In this document: one piece after another, positions 8,045 through 15,975 of the stretch
How positions within the stretch are numbered: position 1 is the first letter of the stretch
Layout of the letters: every line of letters starts with the position of its first letter
From: Conexibacter woesei Iso977N
Lineage (GTDB): Bacteria > Actinomycetota > Thermoleophilia > Solirubrobacterales > Solirubrobacteraceae
DNA: 64,000 nucleotides
Reading direction: 5' to 3'
Assembly: GCF_000424625.1 (NCBI RefSeq)
Contig: NZ_AUKG01000001.1
Span: 310,001 to 374,000, forward strand
Notes under the pieces: generated by a model
Database searches by the model: none
The model's input: the letters and a program-made list of their open reading frames with translations, nothing else
What the model was told of the DNA's origin: nothing
Program-made: the position numbers and the translations under genes

Positions 8045-8363
8045 GGAGTTCGCGCTCCTTGGGCCATGCCCCCGGCCGGTCGCACGGCGCGGGGGCGCTC
8101 AATTTCCCGGACCCGCAGGCCCGGCCGACTTCGTATGCCCACCGATCCCCGGCAGTCCGCCGCGAATCAGGGGTCGGCGGCGACGCTAGCTCGCTGACCG
8201 AGAAAGGGGAAGCGAGCCAGCCGAGCGCCTCGCGAGGTGGGGCCACACAGTTTTGCTCATCCGACGCACAAAGGTTCCGATCTATCTGTGCCGTCCGGGT
8301 GCTCATCCGATGGCAGGGGTCGCTGATTGCGTTGGTGTCCGTGAGCGGGCGTAGCGTGCGCGC
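8045..8363. other. Divergent intergenic region carrying one copy of a dispersed repeat
   Basis: This gap separates the leftward regulator operon from the rightward unknown module. 8176-8218 matches 47448-47490 at most of 43 positions, including cgagaaagg-g/t-gaagcgagcc. The 11-mer TGCTCATCCGA occurs twice (near 8253 and 8301). No gene was seen in it. Confidence 0.45.
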
Positions 8364-8708
8364 ATGCTGTTCGAGCTGACCGAGCGCGAGGCGATCCGCA
8401 GCTACCTGCGCGCCGTGCGCCGTGAGCAACTTCGCGCCCGCGTCCTGGGCCGCGAGGAGCAGGTCGTTGACCTGCTCGCCGCCCAGGTCATCGCCGTCGA
8501 CGCCGGCCCCGAGGACTACTACCAAGCCGTTGCGGCACCGTTGGACTACATGTTGTCCTTGCTCGACCGGCCGCAGCTACGTGACCGGGTCTCGCGCGTC
8601 GAAGTGGATCTCGACGCCCTCGACGATGATGCTCGCGCGTTGCTGGAATCCCTGCTCGCACGCGCCGGCGCGATCGTGCGGCTGCGGGGTTCCCGCGCCG
8701 GGGGCTGA
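8364..8708 (+). CDS. Hypothetical acidic helical protein, partner of the broken nuclease-like gene
   Basis: 114 residues from ATG at 8364: MLFELTEREAIRSYLRAVRREQLRARVLGREEQVVDLLAAQVIAVDAG, then three further predicted helices. No known motif is visible. It ends 19 bases before the GTG of the nuclease-like reading frame, so the two look like a two-gene unit. The pairing of a small helical protein with a nuclease-fold protein is seen in toxin-antitoxin and restriction-like modules, but nothing in this sequence proves that role. Confidence 0.5.
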   Translation: MLFELTEREAIRSYLRAVRREQLRARVLGREEQVVDLLAAQVIAVDAGPEDYYQAVAAPLDYMLSLLDRPQLRDRVSRVEVDLDALDDDARALLESLLARAGAIVRLRGSRAGG

Positions 8709-8727
8709 CCGCCCGGAGCGCGGCACC

Positions 8728-9201
8728 GTGAGCTACAGCCCGGGCGACCGCTCGACGCCCGAGCTGCTGGGCGACTGGGCGGCGATCATGCGCGAGCTGC
8801 GCGACCGCGACGTCATCCGCACCGACAACAACCCGGTCGGCGACATCGCTGAGGTGATCGTCGCCGGCATGCGCGGTTCCTTCAGCCAGGCCGGCTGGGA
8901 CGTGCTGACCGCTGCGGGTGAGCGCATCCAGGTCAAGGCGGTGCGCGTCACCGCCACGACCAAGCGCCGGTCGCTGAGCCCGATCCGCGACAGCGCCTAT
9001 GACTCTGTCGTGGTCGTGATGCTTGACGAGGACTTCCAGGTCACCTAGGGCCTCGAGCTCGACCGAGCGCTCGTCGAGGAGCTCTTCGCCCACCGCGCCT
9101 ACGTCAACGGTCGCGTCATCACCGTCACCCGGGCGCTACGCGCCCACCCGCAGGTCACGACGGTCGACCTCGCGCCGGCCGCCACACGGCTCGGCACCTG
9201 A
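8728..9201 (+). pseudogene. PD-(D/E)XK nuclease-like gene interrupted by in-frame TAG
   Basis: The frame opens at GTG 8728 (MSYSPGDRSTPELLGDWAAI) and reads GDIAEVIVAG, then FSQAGWDVLTAAGERIQVKAVRV, a layout (Glu helix, Asp strand, QVK strand) typical of PD-(D/E)XK nuclease-fold proteins. TAG at 9046-9048 stops it after DEDFQVT. Without any shift the same frame continues GLELDRALVEELFAHRAYVNGRVITVTRAL to TGA at 9199-9201, and the residues read as ordinary protein. The intact gene would give 157 residues. Either a nonsense mutation truncated the C-terminus or the shorter 106-residue form is used. All putative catalytic residues lie before the stop. Confidence 0.6.
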
Positions 9202-9218
9202 ACCCGCGCCGAGCCCGG

Positions 9219-9857
9219 CTAGTAGAAGACGTAGCGGAACTTCGTGCCGCTGCAGAAGCGGCGCAGCTTCAGGCCCATGGTCGATCCGTGGGAGCGGTTC
9301 TCGGCAGAGGGCACCAGCGCGACGTCGGCACGCCAGCCCATCGGGTTGCTGCCGCGCGTCAGGCCCGGACCGCGCCCGCGCGCGACGGCGGGCGGATACT
9401 CGTCGCGGTCATAGCCGGGCTTGGTCGCCACGCCTTCCAGCAGGCGGGCGCGGCGCCGTGCTGCGCCGGGGCGGTTGAGGACTAGCGTCCGCGGCCAGCC
9501 CCTGCGCAGCGCGCGGAGGAAGTGCCTGCGGATGTTGGGGTACTTGGTCTTAGAGAACGTGACGTCCTGCACGCCGGGCGGGGTCCTGCACCTGGCCGGG
9601 TCCGCCGCGCTCTCGGCAGGTGCTGTTGACGAACTTGTCGTGTCGGGCGCCACGGTCGAGCAGGCGCAGGGCAGCGACTCGCAGTAGATGCCGTCGCCGT
9701 CGGGGTCGCGGGTGTCGCCCGCGGCCTGCGCGGCGGCTTGGTTGGGGTAGTCAGAGCACGCTGCAGCGTGAGCGAGCGTGGGCGTCCGGCCGGAGAGGCC
9801 GGCGGCAAAGACGCCGGCCAAGACGATCGTGAGCAGCAGGATCCGAAGAGGCGACAC
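9219..9857 (-). CDS. Secreted NucA/NucB-type DNase with Excalibur-like domain
   Basis: 212 residues from GTG 9857. Signal peptide at about 1-32 (LRILLLTIVLAGVFAAGLSG...AHAAA). An Excalibur-type Ca-binding motif follows, DPDGDGIYCESLPC (about 52-65), then a Ser/Thr/Ala-rich linker. The C-terminal part has the NucA/NucB hallmarks RDEYPPA (about 148-154) and SAENRSHGSTMG (about 185-196), which in the family include the catalytic Asp-Glu and the Glu/Asn/His set. It is predicted to be an extracellular, metal-dependent non-specific DNase. The nearby nuclease-like remnant is unrelated in fold. A small putative gene ends 12 bases upstream. Confidence 0.8.
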   Translation of the reverse strand: MSPLRILLLTIVLAGVFAAGLSGRTPTLAHAAACSDYPNQAAAQAAGDTRDPDGDGIYCESLPCACSTVAPDTTSSSTAPAESAADPARCRTPPGVQDVTFSKTKYPNIRRHFLRALRRGWPRTLVLNRPGAARRRARLLEGVATKPGYDRDEYPPAVARGRGPGLTRGSNPMGWRADVALVPSAENRSHGSTMGLKLRRFCSGTKFRYVFY

Positions 9858-9869
9858 GCCGACAGCACC

Positions 9870-10121
9870 CTAGCCCGGCGCCCGGGCGCCGCCTCGCTGG
9901 CGCCTGGGCCGAGGGCCGGAATCGTCTCGTTCGAGCAGGCGATCGGGCCAGAGCGCGAGCGCAAGCTGCATGGCCGCAATGACCAAGCTGCAGGTCGGGT
10001 GGTGGGTGGCGAGGCAGCCGATCGCTCGGAGCAGTGCTGTGAGGCGGGTCCGCAGGACGCGGGCGGAGTGGTTGTTGGGCTCGAGGCTCGCTCGATCATC
10101 AGGTGAGGAGAAATCAGGCAT
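9870..10121 (-). CDS. Small hypothetical protein upstream of the NucB-like gene
   Basis: 83 residues from ATG 10121, which is preceded by AGAGGAGCAG, a good ribosome binding site. One hydrophobic stretch (about 45-58, SLVIAAMQLALALW) may be a membrane helix; the C-terminus is Arg/Pro-rich. No family is recognised. Support is the ribosome binding site and the 12-base gap to the next gene; composition is compatible with a chance frame. Confidence 0.35.
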   Translation of the reverse strand: MPDFSSPDDRASLEPNNHSARVLRTRLTALLRAIGCLATHHPTCSLVIAAMQLALALWPDRLLERDDSGPRPRRQRGGARAPG

Positions 10122-10239
10122 CTGCTCCTCTAGCCAGTCAGAGAGCCCAATTCACCCCCCTCGCGCAAAATTCTCCCGGTCGCCGACCTCCTCCTGGCTG
10201 TATCGGCGCTCGGTCGCGCGGCGGGCCGGTCGACCGAGC

Positions 10240-10527
10240 TCACCCCGATCGCGACAACGGGTGACGCGGGTTAGGGTGAGGCGGCGCCATGACGACCCGT
10301 TCTGACCGTGGCGACCACTTCACGCCGTCAAACAGCTCGGCCATCGTCACGCCGAGCCCGCGAGCGATCCTCTCTAGCGAGGAGGTCCGGGCATCGACCT
10401 CGTCGCGCTCTATCCGGCTGAACACCGCGGGAGCCATCTCGCACGACCTTGCGAGCTGCTCCTGCGACAGATGGAGCCCCATGCGCAGCGACCAGACCCG
10501 GTACCCGATCGTGATCTCGACCGCCAT
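10240..10527 (-). CDS. XRE/Cro-type HTH regulator
   Basis: 95 residues from ATG 10527 (earlier in-frame starts exist at 10554, 10560 and 10563). HTH of XRE type: GYRVWSLRMGLHLSQEQLARSCEMAPAVFSRIERDEVDARTSSLERIARGLGVTMAELF, about residues 6-70. Such single-domain regulators are common in mobile regions and control promoters nearby. It is followed only by a short basic/Pro tail. Its target is not evident; the AT-richer stretch 10564-10689 upstream is a likely autoregulated promoter region. Confidence 0.75.
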   Translation of the reverse strand: MAVEITIGYRVWSLRMGLHLSQEQLARSCEMAPAVFSRIERDEVDARTSSLERIARGLGVTMAELFDGVKWSPRSERVVMAPPHPNPRHPLSRSG

Positions 10528-10689
10528 GCACGCAGCGTCCACCAAGAGCCGCATGCGCACCACAACCGCGAAGTTACGAAAAGTCTTGCGGAATCCTAAC
10601 TGATCTGTAATCGCATGCGGGTAAGACTTGCTGTTATGCGTCCGGAAGTGCGAACTTCTTGCTCTCGCCGTCCCTTGACTCCGACATTC

Positions 10690-12030
10690 TCATCCCCCAT
10701 CGCTACGCCACTTAGAGAGGACAGCAAGTGGCTGAGCGCGCAGCGTGGCGGTCGCGACAACGCCACGACTCGTCCCGCGAGCGAGCGCCGACGCGAACGT
10801 CCCGACGGTGGCGACGGCGGTCGCGTCGCGGAGGATCACTCCGCACGGCACGGCGCAGGTCCACCACCAACGGGCGACACACCATGCTAAGACACGTGGC
10901 GCCGTCCGCCACCGCTCCGACGTGAAACGCGGTCCAGCAGCCAGCACTGCGACGCCGGCGATCACGTAGCCGGCGCCTGCCGTGAGGACAAGTGCAAGCG
11001 CAAACGCCAGGGCTGTGTCCGACGGCACCGCTGCGAACGGGAGCCCGAGTGCGGCGCCGAAGAGCGCTGGGCCGGGCACCCAGGCCGCGAGCCGCGCAAG
11101 CTCCAGCCCGCGCAACACGCGTACCGCTCGACCCTCCGCGGCAGCGGGTCGCCGCAGCGCGGTAATCGAACCTGACCACCAGACCCGGTTTCGCCGTGCC
11201 GTCTCACCCACGCCCGGCTTCGTGTCGGTCGTCGCAACGGAACGGACCGGGGCGATCGCGCGGCCCGCACGCGAGAGGTCATAGCCGAGCGTGATGTCCT
11301 CCGAAGGCTCCTCAAAGCCAGCGGCGGCGACGTCTGCGCGGATCGCCACACAGCAGCCCACGGCGTACGACAGCGGAGCCCAACGACGGCGTTCGACGGA
11401 GCCGCGCCGATACCCGAGTCGCAGAAGCGTCAGCTCGAATCCGAGCCGCCAGCGCGTGTGGAGCAGAGCGTCGGCCCGGACAGGCCAGGCGCTGCCGGGC
11501 GGTGCCGCGGACACGACGAGCGGCTGCAGGACGTCCGGCCATACCGCACGGTCAGGTCCAGCCGCCGCCACCACCGCCTCAAGCATGCCCGCTTCGACCT
11601 GCGTGTCGCTATCGACCATGATGATGTAGTCGGCGGTACCGGTCGCGAGTCCCGTCTGCGCCATTGCCAGGTTGAAGCGGGCCGGCTTGGTGTTGATCGC
11701 GGCCGGCGTGCGGATCGCCGTGACGCGCCTGCTGCGCGGCGTGGGTACGTCCGCGCCGACCACACAGATCCGCAGGCGGCAGCCCGCAGGCACGCGCGCG
11801 GCGAGAAGCGCTTCGACGGCGGCCGAGAGCGTCGGTTCGCCGGTCGTCGCGATGATCGCCAAGAAGCGACGCGGCCCTGCACCGCCAGCGAGATGGCTCG
11901 GGCGACGCAGCCACCGAGCGTTGACCACCGCGGCTGCGCTCACAATGAGACCCAGCAGAGTCCAAGCCCCCGCGAGCACGACGAGGGCAGCGGCGAGCGC
12001 CGGAAGGAGCGCGAAGGTCGCGGTGAGCAT
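10690..12030 (-). CDS. Membrane GT2-family glycosyltransferase
   Basis: 446 residues from ATG 12030, chosen because residues 1-40 then form the first two-helix hydrophobic stretch; upstream in-frame sequence looks non-coding, though GTG near 12092 is possible. The catalytic GT2 domain (about 55-290) shows ATTGEPTLSAAVEALLAARVPAGCRLRICVVGAD, a DxD-type MVDSDTQ motif at about 154-157, and EEPSEDITLGYDLSRAG in the position of the acceptor-binding ED. The final 120 residues hold several membrane helices. It is predicted to transfer sugars from nucleotide donors at the inner membrane face for cell-surface polysaccharide. It diverges from the ROK gene. Confidence 0.75.
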   Translation of the reverse strand: MLTATFALLPALAAALVVLAGAWTLLGLIVSAAAVVNARWLRRPSHLAGGAGPRRFLAIIATTGEPTLSAAVEALLAARVPAGCRLRICVVGADVPTPRSRRVTAIRTPAAINTKPARFNLAMAQTGLATGTADYIIMVDSDTQVEAGMLEAVVAAAGPDRAVWPDVLQPLVVSAAPPGSAWPVRADALLHTRWRLGFELTLLRLGYRRGSVERRRWAPLSYAVGCCVAIRADVAAAGFEEPSEDITLGYDLSRAGRAIAPVRSVATTDTKPGVGETARRNRVWWSGSITALRRPAAAEGRAVRVLRGLELARLAAWVPGPALFGAALGLPFAAVPSDTALAFALALVLTAGAGYVIAGVAVLAAGPRFTSERWRTAPRVLAWCVARWWWTCAVPCGVILRDATAVATVGTFASALARGTSRGVVATATLRAQPLAVLSKWRSDGG

Positions 12031-12257
12031 CCTGCGCCGGGACCGTACCGATCCTGGCGGCCGCTCGCCCGTACTCTGAGCGCACAGATACACATTGCGA
12101 TCAGCGCTACTGCGTTTCGCAGTGCACCTGATCGGCAAGACAACATCCCATCTGCCGCCTGGAGCAGCACTCGGCCGAACCAATAACCTAGTCATTCGGC
12201 AAGGACCACTCAAAAACAGCGTGCGCAATATACTTTCTGCCTGTAGGTTGCCGCGCT
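12031..12257. promoter_or_regulatory. Divergent promoter region between GT2 and ROK genes
   Basis: The gap is locally AT-richer than the surrounding genes. On the plus strand TATACT at 12229-12234 is a good -10 element, 24 bases before the ROK start codon, placing transcription initiation at about 12241. No convincing TTGACA-type -35 element precedes it at the usual distance, so an activator or another sigma factor may be involved. Confidence 0.4.
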
Positions 12258-13616
12258 ATGCCCGAGGCTGGCGAGGAGAAGGAGCCCGAAAAGGCGTCGC
12301 CGCAAAGCCGCGCGATCGCGTTCTGGACCGTTGCCGACCACGGTCCGCTCTCTCTCAGGGCGCTCGAGCAGAAAGCGCGCGCCGTCGGCTCTCGGAGCTC
12401 CGGTGATCGCACCCTTCGCAAGGCACGCCCGGAACTCGTCGACGAGGGCTGGCTGGAGAAGGTCAAGGGGCAGGGCAACCGCGACGATCAGTGGCGGCTC
12501 GGACCCCGCTCGTGGATCCTCGCCTTCGCCGTCGGACGTGAGGAACTCCGCTGCGCGCTCGTAGATGGCCACGGCCAACACCACTACGGCGAGGTCTGTC
12601 GCGCACTGGTGCTGCCGCTCTGGCGCTCTCGGGCGCACCCGCCGCTGTCCCCAGACGATCTGGTCACCGAGATGGCGGCCCTGACAAGAGCAGTGTTGGC
12701 CGGCGCAGCCGGCCACCCCAAGTTCTCTCCTCCGCAGACTGTGGCGTTGGCGTGGCCCGGCCAGATCGACGAGGAGGCCGGCGGTCCCGTCAAGTACGAG
12801 CGCAACGAGAACGGGTGGGAGCAGAGCGTCCGCCTTGATGAGCTTGTGGCGCGTGCAGTCGCCGAGGCTGGGATCACCGGCGCGCGTGTGTTGCTCACCA
12901 ACGACGCCGACTCTGAGTTCATCGCCGAGAGTCGATGGGGTGTCGCAAAAGGTGAGCACACTGTGATCGGAATCAAGCTCGCGGGTGGCATCGGCTGCTC
13001 GGTCCTGGTCGACGGTCGCGTCCACCGCGCCAAGACACGGACGGTTGGCGAGCTCGGGCATCTACCGGTTCGTGTCGACGAACCCATACCGTCGGACCTC
13101 GCGAAGTCCCCGCCGAACGGTGTCCTCGGGCTCGATGACCTCACCTACTGCTCGTGCGGGTCTAACGGCGCGCCACACCTCGAGCGGTGGGCCTCGGGCC
13201 GCGCGATGGTCGAGCGGCTCACGCCCCACCCCGCCGATCTCGCCGATGGCTATGAGCCAGCGCTAGAGCGGATCGATGCGGCGTCCGGCGACGCGATCTT
13301 TGTCTTCAGCCAGACGGCCGAACTGATGGCGCAGGCACTTGCGGCTCCGATCCTGCTTTTGGAGCCCGACTTGGTGGTGGTCTCCAGCGCGCTCAGCCCG
13401 GAGCGGATCGTCGCCCAGTTGTCAGGCAAACTGCCGGGCCGCCTCATGCGTGATGTGCGGATCCGCGCCGCCGAGCATCCCGGCGGTAACTGGGCTCCGG
13501 TGCTCGGAGCGGCCGCGCTGGCGTTCGAGCGGTGCGGATATTGGGAGACGGCGAACGACGGTCAAGCGCCTATGCGCCAAGAGTTCCGCGGAGAGCCCCC
13601 GAGGTCACCTACCTGA
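12258..13616 (+). CDS. ROK-family protein with N-terminal HTH (regulator or sugar kinase)
   Basis: 452 residues. Residues about 15-85 form an HTH-like region (SRAIAFWTVADHGPLSLRALEQKARA...TLRKARPELVDEGWLEK). A ROK/actin-like ATPase fold follows: VALAWPGQID (about 157-166), IGIKLAGGIGCSVLVDGRVHRAKTRTVGELGHLPV, and the zinc-binding CSCGSNGAPHLERWASG with Cys residues near 295-297. The canonical ROK motif has further Cys residues in place of Asn-Gly-Ala here, so metal binding may be weaker. ROK proteins with an HTH are usually sugar-responsive repressors. It diverges from a glycosyltransferase gene, a plausible target. Confidence 0.8.
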   Translation: MPEAGEEKEPEKASPQSRAIAFWTVADHGPLSLRALEQKARAVGSRSSGDRTLRKARPELVDEGWLEKVKGQGNRDDQWRLGPRSWILAFAVGREELRCALVDGHGQHHYGEVCRALVLPLWRSRAHPPLSPDDLVTEMAALTRAVLAGAAGHPKFSPPQTVALAWPGQIDEEAGGPVKYERNENGWEQSVRLDELVARAVAEAGITGARVLLTNDADSEFIAESRWGVAKGEHTVIGIKLAGGIGCSVLVDGRVHRAKTRTVGELGHLPVRVDEPIPSDLAKSPPNGVLGLDDLTYCSCGSNGAPHLERWASGRAMVERLTPHPADLADGYEPALERIDAASGDAIFVFSQTAELMAQALAAPILLLEPDLVVVSSALSPERIVAQLSGKLPGRLMRDVRIRAAEHPGGNWAPVLGAAALAFERCGYWETANDGQAPMRQEFRGEPPRSPT

Positions 13617-13932
13617 CGCTTGCCGCAGGCGCGGGCCAAACGCCGCTCGGATCGTTCCGCGTCGTCGGAACTTCGGCATTCGAACTGCCGCGGGTCGGAG
13701 GTTCTGTAAACGTGGATGTACCGGTGCTCGGCGACCCATCTCCCGGACGGATGCCGACCGGAGCCACGGCTCGTTTAGGGACTATCTCGGATGGGCTCCT
13801 TGGCGCCGGGGATCGGCTTGAAGAGCCCGCCCGAGCGGTTCTACCGTGCCGCCACTCGGTCGATGCGGGGCGCTCACCAAACGAAGGGTGCCGACGGGTC
13901 GATGTGGCTCTCCAAGCACGAAGGATCTGCAC
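13617..13932. other. Intergenic stretch, no gene seen
   Basis: Between the ROK gene and the Thr/Ser/Gly-rich membrane protein gene. No convincing coding sequence or strong hairpin was found. AAGGA at the 3' end is the ribosome binding site of the next gene. Confidence 0.4.
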
Positions 13933-15366
13933 ATGCTCATTGCCGAACCTCCCCGCCGGGATCGGGGAGACTTTCACGAAGAGCTCTCGCTCGGTGTGAC
14001 CGTAGACAACGTCTCGACCCGCGGGTTGCGGCGGGCGCTCAAGTTCGCCGCGATTGTCGTCGTCGCCGGCGCGTGCGGCGGGGCGGGCGCGCTGGTTGCG
14101 ACCGGAACGGTCGGCGTCTCGGTGCGCAACCGGAGCGCGGCGCAGGTGCCGGGCGCGGCACCCACCAGGAACCAGACGACCGGCGCCGACCGGCACGCCA
14201 CCCCCAAGCACGGCCACGGGACCGGCAGGGCCTCGTCGACGACGCCGAGGAGCAAGACGCACGACAAGCCGGGCTCCAAGCGCAGCTCGACGACGATCAA
14301 GCTCAGCGCCGGGACCTCCTGGAAGGGCGGCGCGAGCGGTGCGACCAAGACGAGCCCGGCGGCGGTGGCACCGGCGGCCGTGGCCCCGGGCACCGGGGCC
14401 AGCGGTACCAAGGCGAAGATCGTCCAGCACGCGGAGACGCACACGAGCGGGCGCAGGACCGGGGGCGGTTCCGGAACGACCTCGCGCCCGCCGAGCGGGT
14501 CGGGCACGGGGTCGGACACAAGTTCCGGAAAGGACGCCACGACGGACAGGGCCAGCAGGCCGAACTCCGGCGTCAGCCAGCAGGTGCACAGCGGCCGTGA
14601 CGCGACCGGGGCGCAGTCGGTCGACGGCACCGCTGGCGCGGCGAGCTCCGGCGGCACGGTCGTCCTGCACTCAGTGCAGCGCAAGGTGCCGGTCGCGCAT
14701 GCGGTCGCGCTCATTGCGAAGAAGAAGCCGGCCAAGCGCAAGTCGCACAAGGCCACCAAGAAGACGAAGAACAACAAGAAGAGGAAGCCGAAGCCGAAGG
14801 CCAGGCCGAAGGTCGGTCAGAGCGTCACCGCGGGCGGTGCGGCCACCACCGGTCAGACCGTCGGCTCAGGCTTCTCGGGCGCGGCGTCGACCGGCGGCAC
14901 TGTGCTCGGCCCTGGCGCCACCCAGGGCGGCGGTCCGACCGTCAGTGGCGGCGGGACGGCGGCGGGACACGACAACGCCCCGGTCACCGGCGCCAACGGC
15001 ACCACCGCCGGCAACGACAGCACCGCCATCGGTGGCGACAACGCCCCCGTCACCGGCGCCAGCGGGGCGACCGCCGGCAACGGCGGCACCGCGGTGGGCG
15101 GCGATGTGGGGTCGTCCTCCACGCAGGGCGCCGGCTCGCCGGCGGGGACGAACATCGGGTCAGGGGCGCAGTCGATCTCGACGGTGACCACGATCACCTC
15201 GACGACCACGACAACCTCGACCTCGTCGTCGGTCTCGAGTACCAGCACACAGACGGCCTCGACGGGGTCGGCGACGGTGACCGAGAGCACGAACGGCGGA
15301 TCGGCCACGTCAGGCAGCGTGACGCTCGGGGGCGGCAGCACGATCCTCATCGGCGTGCCGGCCTGA
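13933..15366 (+). CDS. Single-TM protein with long low-complexity Gly/Thr/Ser extracellular region
   Basis: 477 residues from ATG 13933, with AAGGA eight bases upstream; the frame extends 29 codons further up without a better start. A cytosolic segment of about 35 residues precedes one membrane helix (about 36-58, FAAIVVVAGACGGAGALVATG). The rest is disordered: Thr/Ser/Gly-rich, a very basic Lys block (about 270-300, KKKPAKRKSHKATKKTKNN), then two imperfect copies of a unit of about 24 residues containing DNAPVTGA and TAGN, and a Thr-run near 425-450. It looks like a wall-spanning or surface-decoration protein whose Lys block could bind teichoic acid or DNA; function is inferred from composition only. 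Confidence 0.6.
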   Translation: MLIAEPPRRDRGDFHEELSLGVTVDNVSTRGLRRALKFAAIVVVAGACGGAGALVATGTVGVSVRNRSAAQVPGAAPTRNQTTGADRHATPKHGHGTGRASSTTPRSKTHDKPGSKRSSTTIKLSAGTSWKGGASGATKTSPAAVAPAAVAPGTGASGTKAKIVQHAETHTSGRRTGGGSGTTSRPPSGSGTGSDTSSGKDATTDRASRPNSGVSQQVHSGRDATGAQSVDGTAGAASSGGTVVLHSVQRKVPVAHAVALIAKKKPAKRKSHKATKKTKNNKKRKPKPKARPKVGQSVTAGGAATTGQTVGSGFSGAASTGGTVLGPGATQGGGPTVSGGGTAAGHDNAPVTGANGTTAGNDSTAIGGDNAPVTGASGATAGNGGTAVGGDVGSSSTQGAGSPAGTNIGSGAQSISTVTTITSTTTTTSTSSSVSSTSTQTASTGSATVTESTNGGSATSGSVTLGGGSTILIGVPA

Positions 15367-15476
15367 GGTGACTAGGCGAGGCGACCCGGCCGTGGGGTCG
15401 CTGCGGACCCCACTTCGCGGCGCCCGACTCGCCGCCCCAGGCCTTGCTGTTGGGATCGGCTGACGAGTGTGTGAGG

Positions 15477-15505
15477 GCGGCCGGAGGATCACTTCCTCCG
15501 GCCGC
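15477..15505 (+). terminator. Hairpin downstream of the Thr/Ser/Gly-rich protein gene
   Basis: Perfect 12-bp stem (GCGGCCGGAGGA, 15477-15488, pairing with 15494-15505) around a 5-base loop, 111 bases after the stop codon. No U-tract follows, as is common for high-GC actinobacterial terminators. Confidence 0.6.
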
Positions 15506-15775
15506 TTCCCCTCAAGCCGGCGCCGGTAGCCGTTGCCGTCGTTGCGGTTCGGTGCCCAGGCGGCGGGGAGGCCTTGGCGGCCCCGTCACCCGGCGTGCCG
15601 AGCCACTGGCGAGCAGCGGGTCGTGCGTGAGCTTGAACGCGTCGGTGCGTCACCGTCGGGTTGTTCCTTCCGGGGCTCCGAGCGCGCCGTGCCCTTCGGT
15701 CGTCGGCCGGCGCGCGGCGATCATCAGCGTCGGCGTCCGCTCGGCGACGACGCTGGCGGCGGCAAGCCGCACCTC

Positions 15776-15807
15776 AGGGTCTTCGCGCGCGTGCGCGCGA
15801 AGACCCT
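15776..15807. repeat. Near-perfect 32-bp palindrome
   Basis: AGGGTCTTCGCGCGC (15776-15790) and its exact reverse complement (15793-15807) are separated by GT. It lies in the gap between two convergent genes, 169 bases before the leftward secreted-protein stop, so a bidirectional terminator is the simplest reading. A protein-binding dyad is also possible. Confidence 0.55.
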
Positions 15808-15975
15808 CAGATCGCGGGCGGTCGCGCTCGATAACCCCTAATTCCGGAAACCCCAGACGTCAGTCAGAAGGCCTCTCGGCCGTCGCTGCCTAAGAGTGCG
15901 CCAACGTCACGCTGCACCCGCGAAAGGTTGGTGTCGGGCGCTGCGTCCGATTCTAGGTCGCGCCCTTGCGCCGTC

